From: Thermoplasmata archaeon
Lineage (GTDB): Archaea > Thermoplasmatota > Thermoplasmata > Lutacidiplasmatales > UBA184
Direction of reading: 5' to 3'
Length of the DNA: 32,091 bases
Assembly (NCBI GenBank): GCA_021809545.1
Contig: JAKAYL010000018.1
Coordinates: 1 to 32,091, forward strand
Both the position numbers and the translations under genes were made by a program. Below are positions 30,160 to 32,091 of the stretch, piece by piece. Each line of letters opens with the position of its first letter. Position 1 is the first letter of the stretch. The notes beneath the pieces were generated by a model, which saw only the letters and a list, made by a program, of their open reading frames with translations, was not told the origin of the DNA and did no database searches.

Positions 30160-30684
30160 ATGATGAAGAGAGGAATGCCTCCGCTGAAGCTCTCAGCGGG
30201 AAGGAAGAACAAGCGCGGAGTATCGCCGATCATCGCCACGATCCTGCTGGTCGCCATCACTGTGGTCATTGCCGCAGTGCTGTATGTGCTGGTGAGCGGG
30301 TATCTGAAGGGGACAGGCTCGGCTCCTCTCAGTATCAACCTGCAGAGCCTGACCACGGGCCACAATGGGCCGAAGACTGCCTACTACCTCAACTTTTCCA
30401 CCATCTCGGCATCTAACTCGATGACGACGAACGACTTCGGCTGGAAGATCGTCAATGTGAATGGCAATGCCGTAGTCGGTTGGAAGTGTTATCTCTACTG
30501 GGGAACCACGAACGTTACATCTTTTAGCGCGGGCGGCTCCAGTTGGGGTGCCACTGAGCCAGTGAACGCATCGGACTCGATGGTCTTCTGGACTGGTGGA
30601 ACAAACTTGGTCGGATCTGGTGACAGCATCCAGGCGGTCGGACTGAGCGGTGCTTCGGTCAGCGGCGGGTACCAGGGCCTCTAG
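30160..30684 (+). CDS. Type IV pilin-like protein 1
   Basis: 174 residues with an archaeal class III signal: basic leader ending NKRG, then VSPIIATILLVAITVVIAAV as the hydrophobic assembly helix. A prepilin peptidase would cut between G and V at about residue 20. The mature head (about 55-174) is rich in S, T, N and G, with WKIVNVNGNAVVGWKCYLYW and a C-terminal SGGYQGL shared with pilin 2. This is the Pilin_N/DUF1628 type found in archaeal adhesive pili. ATG 30160 is followed at once by another ATG; the ribosome site favours the first. No pilus ATPase or membrane platform genes are present in the window. A strong hairpin-plus-T terminator follows. Confidence 0.85.
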   Translation: MMKRGMPPLKLSAGRKNKRGVSPIIATILLVAITVVIAAVLYVLVSGYLKGTGSAPLSINLQSLTTGHNGPKTAYYLNFSTISASNSMTTNDFGWKIVNVNGNAVVGWKCYLYWGTTNVTSFSAGGSSWGATEPVNASDSMVFWTGGTNLVGSGDSIQAVGLSGASVSGGYQGL

Positions 30685-30705
30685 TCCCGAAACTGTTTTC
30701 CGAAA

Positions 30706-30757
30706 GAAGGGGCGCCCCCTCTGGGGACGTCCCTTCCAACCTTTTCCTTTTTTTCTT
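30706..30757 (+). terminator. Terminator after pilin 1
   Basis: GAAGGGGCG (30706-30714) pairs with CGTCCCTTC (30728-30736) with one G-T pair; an inner CCCC/GGGG extends the stem to a 3-base loop. The T-rich tract at 30742-30756 (CTTTTCCTTTTTTTCTT) follows at once. This is the clearest terminator in the window. Confidence 0.7.
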
Positions 30758-30797
30758 AACTGCTTTTTGGATGAGTGATATGCTATGACCACATGTG

Positions 30798-30852
30798 CGC
30801 TCCCAATCTCGGAGCGGTTGTTCGTAGATGCTTGTCAACCACAGCGCATGCG
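30798..30852. repeat. Short dyads in the pilin intergenic stretch
   Basis: CGCTCC/GGAGCG (30798-30803 and 30811-30816) and the palindrome CGCATGCG (30845-30852) lie 50-100 bases before the TATA box for pilin 2. They may be operator sites; otherwise the 30760-30897 stretch has no convincing gene. Confidence 0.3.
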
Positions 30853-30897
30853 GTGACGATGGACAAATCGGCTATTGACGATATTTGCCGTGGAATC

Positions 30898-30906
30898 CTA
30901 AAATAC
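30898..30906 (+). promoter_or_regulatory. TATA box for pilin 2
   Basis: CTAAAATAC, predicted start near 30929, leader about 18 bases with GAGGGG (30931-30936) before the ATG at 30947. It excludes the TTG at 30923. Confidence 0.5.
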
Positions 30907-30946
30907 CGTTCCCTACCAGTTATTGGTACAGAGGGGCTCGAGAGAC

Positions 30947-31456
30947 ATGAATGGAATCAGAAACACCCGCAGGCGTTTACCTCGTCGAGGGGTCTCACCG
31001 ATCATTGCCACGATTTTGCTGGTCGCCATCACCGTAGTTATCGCCGCGGTACTCTACGTGTTGGTCTCGGGCTATCTCAAGGGGACTTCGCCAGCTCCCT
31101 TGACTATTGAACTGCAGGGAGAAGCTCCAGGGCATAACGCCGCCAACACGATGCACTGGCTAAACTTCTCCGTGGTCACCTCCTCCAAGGGGCTCGATAC
31201 TGGGGTCTTCGCCTTCAAGATTGTGAACATCCAAGGCAATGCAGTGTCTGGTTGGAGCGTGAGCCTGATCTACAACCAGGCCGTGGTCTCCACCTATGTC
31301 CAGGGACAAGATTCGTGGTCAACGGTGGTCCCCGTCAACGCGTCTGAATTCCTTTCGTTCAATACGGGGGCGAATAGCCTCGTAGGTAGTGACGATACAA
31401 TCCAGGCTTATGGCCTCAGTAGCGAGGCCATTTCTGGGGGCTATCCGGCACTCTGA
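30947..31456 (+). CDS. Type IV pilin-like protein 2
   Basis: 169 residues, paralogue of pilin 1. The leader MNGIRNTRRRLPRRG precedes the same hydrophobic helix (VSPIIATILLVAITVVIAAV and on through LYVLVSGYLKGT), residue for residue, while the DNA differs mainly at third codon positions. The heads diverge (no cysteine here, one in pilin 1) but share FKIVNIQGNAVSGW, the PVNAS motif near 133, GDD/GDS-TIQAYGLS and the final SGGYPAL. The ATG at 30947 follows a likely ribosome site GAGGGG. Both pilins are separate units with their own promoters, so they may be used in turn or as major and minor subunits. Confidence 0.85.
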   Translation: MNGIRNTRRRLPRRGVSPIIATILLVAITVVIAAVLYVLVSGYLKGTSPAPLTIELQGEAPGHNAANTMHWLNFSVVTSSKGLDTGVFAFKIVNIQGNAVSGWSVSLIYNQAVVSTYVQGQDSWSTVVPVNASEFLSFNTGANSLVGSDDTIQAYGLSSEAISGGYPAL

Positions 31457-31497
31457 ATTCGGTAGCCGAAGTCCTCCTCGCCCGGGTGGCTTTCTCT

Positions 31498-31525
31498 GCC
31501 TGAGGCCCCCGGGATCAGGCTTTGT
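31498..31525. terminator. Hairpin with short T-run between convergent genes
   Basis: GCCTGA (31498-31503) pairs with TCAGGC (31515-31520), followed by TTTGTT on the plus strand. It lies between pilin 2 and the minus-strand membrane protein. Confidence 0.5.
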
Positions 31526-31942
31526 TCAATTGAAGTGCTGGCGGACCAGGAACAAGTAGACGAGAAGGAGTCCCCAGAGTATCGCTGTGAGGCTTCCTCC
31601 CAGCAGATCGAGGATGAATAGGATTCCAAAGACGATGATGCTCAGGACCAGCGCCCACTGCTCCAGGTGCCAGAGCCCGGTGGCGAGCGCCAGCATGATG
31701 ACGCCGAAGATCAAGAGGAAGAGCCCGGCGAGGAGTAAGCTGGACGTCAGGAGGTGAAATCCGAAGTCCAAGGTGGGGTGATAGACCCCCAGGAAGGCGG
31801 AGGCGAGCATGAGGAGGAGCCCCACGATGGTGAAGAGGGCGCCGAAGAGCCCGATGATCACGGCCAGCAGGGCGACCCCGAGGGGGCGCTCGTGCTTGAC
31901 CCGGACATAGTAGTAAGGTCCGCTGCCCTGGCCTGCCGACAT
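31526..31942 (-). CDS. Small four-helix membrane protein
   Basis: 138 residues from the ATG at 31942. A short cytosolic N-terminus (GPYYYVRVKHERP) leads to four membrane helices at roughly 20-45, 62-85, 88-105 and 110-130. The pattern ERPLGVALLAVIIGLFGAL is typical of archaeal DUF2127-like and similar small integral proteins; I cannot assign a function. A GTG at 31951 would add three residues; the TATA-like GAAATAGTG (31968-31976) is 30 bases from the ATG and favours it. It may pair with the pilins in time or place, but has its own promoter and converges on them. Confidence 0.65.
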   Translation of the reverse strand: MSAGQGSGPYYYVRVKHERPLGVALLAVIIGLFGALFTIVGLLLMLASAFLGVYHPTLDFGFHLLTSSLLLAGLFLLIFGVIMLALATGLWHLEQWALVLSIIVFGILFILDLLGGSLTAILWGLLLVYLFLVRQHFN

Positions 31943-32009
31943 GGTCCTCACCTCAACAGAGCCCGGGCACTATTTCACTTGGGAGGACCTTCCAACCGGA
32001 GGAAAATGC

Positions 32010-32016
32010 CTTATGG
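32010..32016 (+). promoter_or_regulatory. TATA-like box for tRNA-Ala
   Basis: CTTATGG, preceded by GAAAATGC, lies about 36 bases before the tRNA 5' end; transcription from near 32040 would leave a short 5' leader for RNase P. Confidence 0.4.
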
Positions 32017-32048
32017 CCCGGACCGTAACCCACCCCGGAACCGCGGGC

Positions 32049-32091
32049 GGGCGCGTAGATCAGCGGAAGATCGCCTGATTTGCAATCAGGA
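32049..32091 (+). tRNA. tRNA-Ala(TGC), 5' part, cut by the window end
   Basis: Acceptor strand GGGCGCG, T8-A9, D stem GATC/GATC with loop AGCGGAA (G18G19 present), anticodon stem CCTGA/TCAGG perfectly paired around the loop TTTGCAA give anticodon TGC at 32081-32083. The 3' half and thus the G3-U70 identity pair are out of view. Reading the anticodon as GCA (Cys) would break the stem, so alanine is preferred. Confidence 0.85.

Noticed and set aside
30775-31110. 111-codon frame between the pilins
   Set aside because: It runs into pilin 2 in another frame, has no domain, and lacks a promoter in a fitting place.
32081-32084. Anticodon GCA, which would make the tRNA a cysteine tRNA
   Set aside because: With that register the anticodon stem does not pair; the TGC register gives five pairs.
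1-32091. CRISPR arrays, insertion sequences, integrases, rRNA genes
   Set aside because: No regularly spaced direct repeats, transposase or integrase motifs, or rRNA-like sequence were found by reading.

Overview
The window is about 32 kb of GC-rich archaeal DNA, tightly packed with genes. Archaeal markers are a TATA-binding protein gene, two pilins with the archaeal class III signal (RGVSPIIATILLVAIT...), the archaeal tRNA G10 methylase, a Mut7-C RNase, archaeal-type CoaBC, and many genes preceded by a BRE/TATA box about 27 bases before the start codon (leaderless or nearly leaderless mRNAs). The gene set (urocanase, ArgCJBGH, PurF with Fe-S cysteines, leaderless promoters) fits a high-GC member of Thermoplasmatota, but that placement is inference. 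I see no CRISPR array, insertion sequence, integrase or rRNA.

Layout. 1-222: a leader able to fold into several hairpins. 223-5360: a small winged-helix regulator, then a membrane GT2 glycosyltransferase, a membrane-anchored fibronectin-III protein and a membrane-anchored clan GH-A type glycosidase, which look like a surface-polysaccharide or envelope set. 5506-6939: a lone GltD-like flavin/Fe-S oxidoreductase. 6971-9485 (minus): a Mut7-C RNase translationally coupled to TrmG10, then a cyclase-like alpha/alpha-toroid protein. 9554-12306 (plus): a phosphohexomutase (GlmM/ManB type) and an APC permease. The RNase and mutase genes diverge from one TATA box placed almost exactly midway. 12337-13984 (plus): unknown protein, SLOG protein and Nudix hydrolase in one tight operon. 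14092-17000 (minus): coaBC coupled to hutU. 17146-18502 (plus): two tandem paralogues of a family I do not recognise.

18533-25163 (minus) is an arginine biosynthesis operon, read as ACT-domain regulator - argC - argJ - argB - argG - argH, with ATGA stop/start overlaps at two junctions. Together these convert acetylglutamate to its semialdehyde, recycle the acetyl group, and make arginine from citrulline; argD, argF and carAB are not in the window. 25221-27429 holds a zinc-ribbon/PKD membrane protein, a HAD phosphatase and a stand-alone protein with eight DnaJ-type CxxC knuckles. 27629-30050 holds tbp, a Trm112-like zinc protein and purF. 30160-31456 holds two type IV pilin-like genes in a region of visibly lower GC, followed by a small four-helix membrane protein and the 5' half of tRNA-Ala(TGC) cut by the window end.

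The best candidates for undescribed biology are the paralogous pair at 17146-18502 with a dyad between them, the octa-knuckle zinc protein, the ACT regulator heading the arg operon, the structured leader at 75-193, the shared symmetric TATA box at 9515-9523, and the stacked TATA boxes before tbp.
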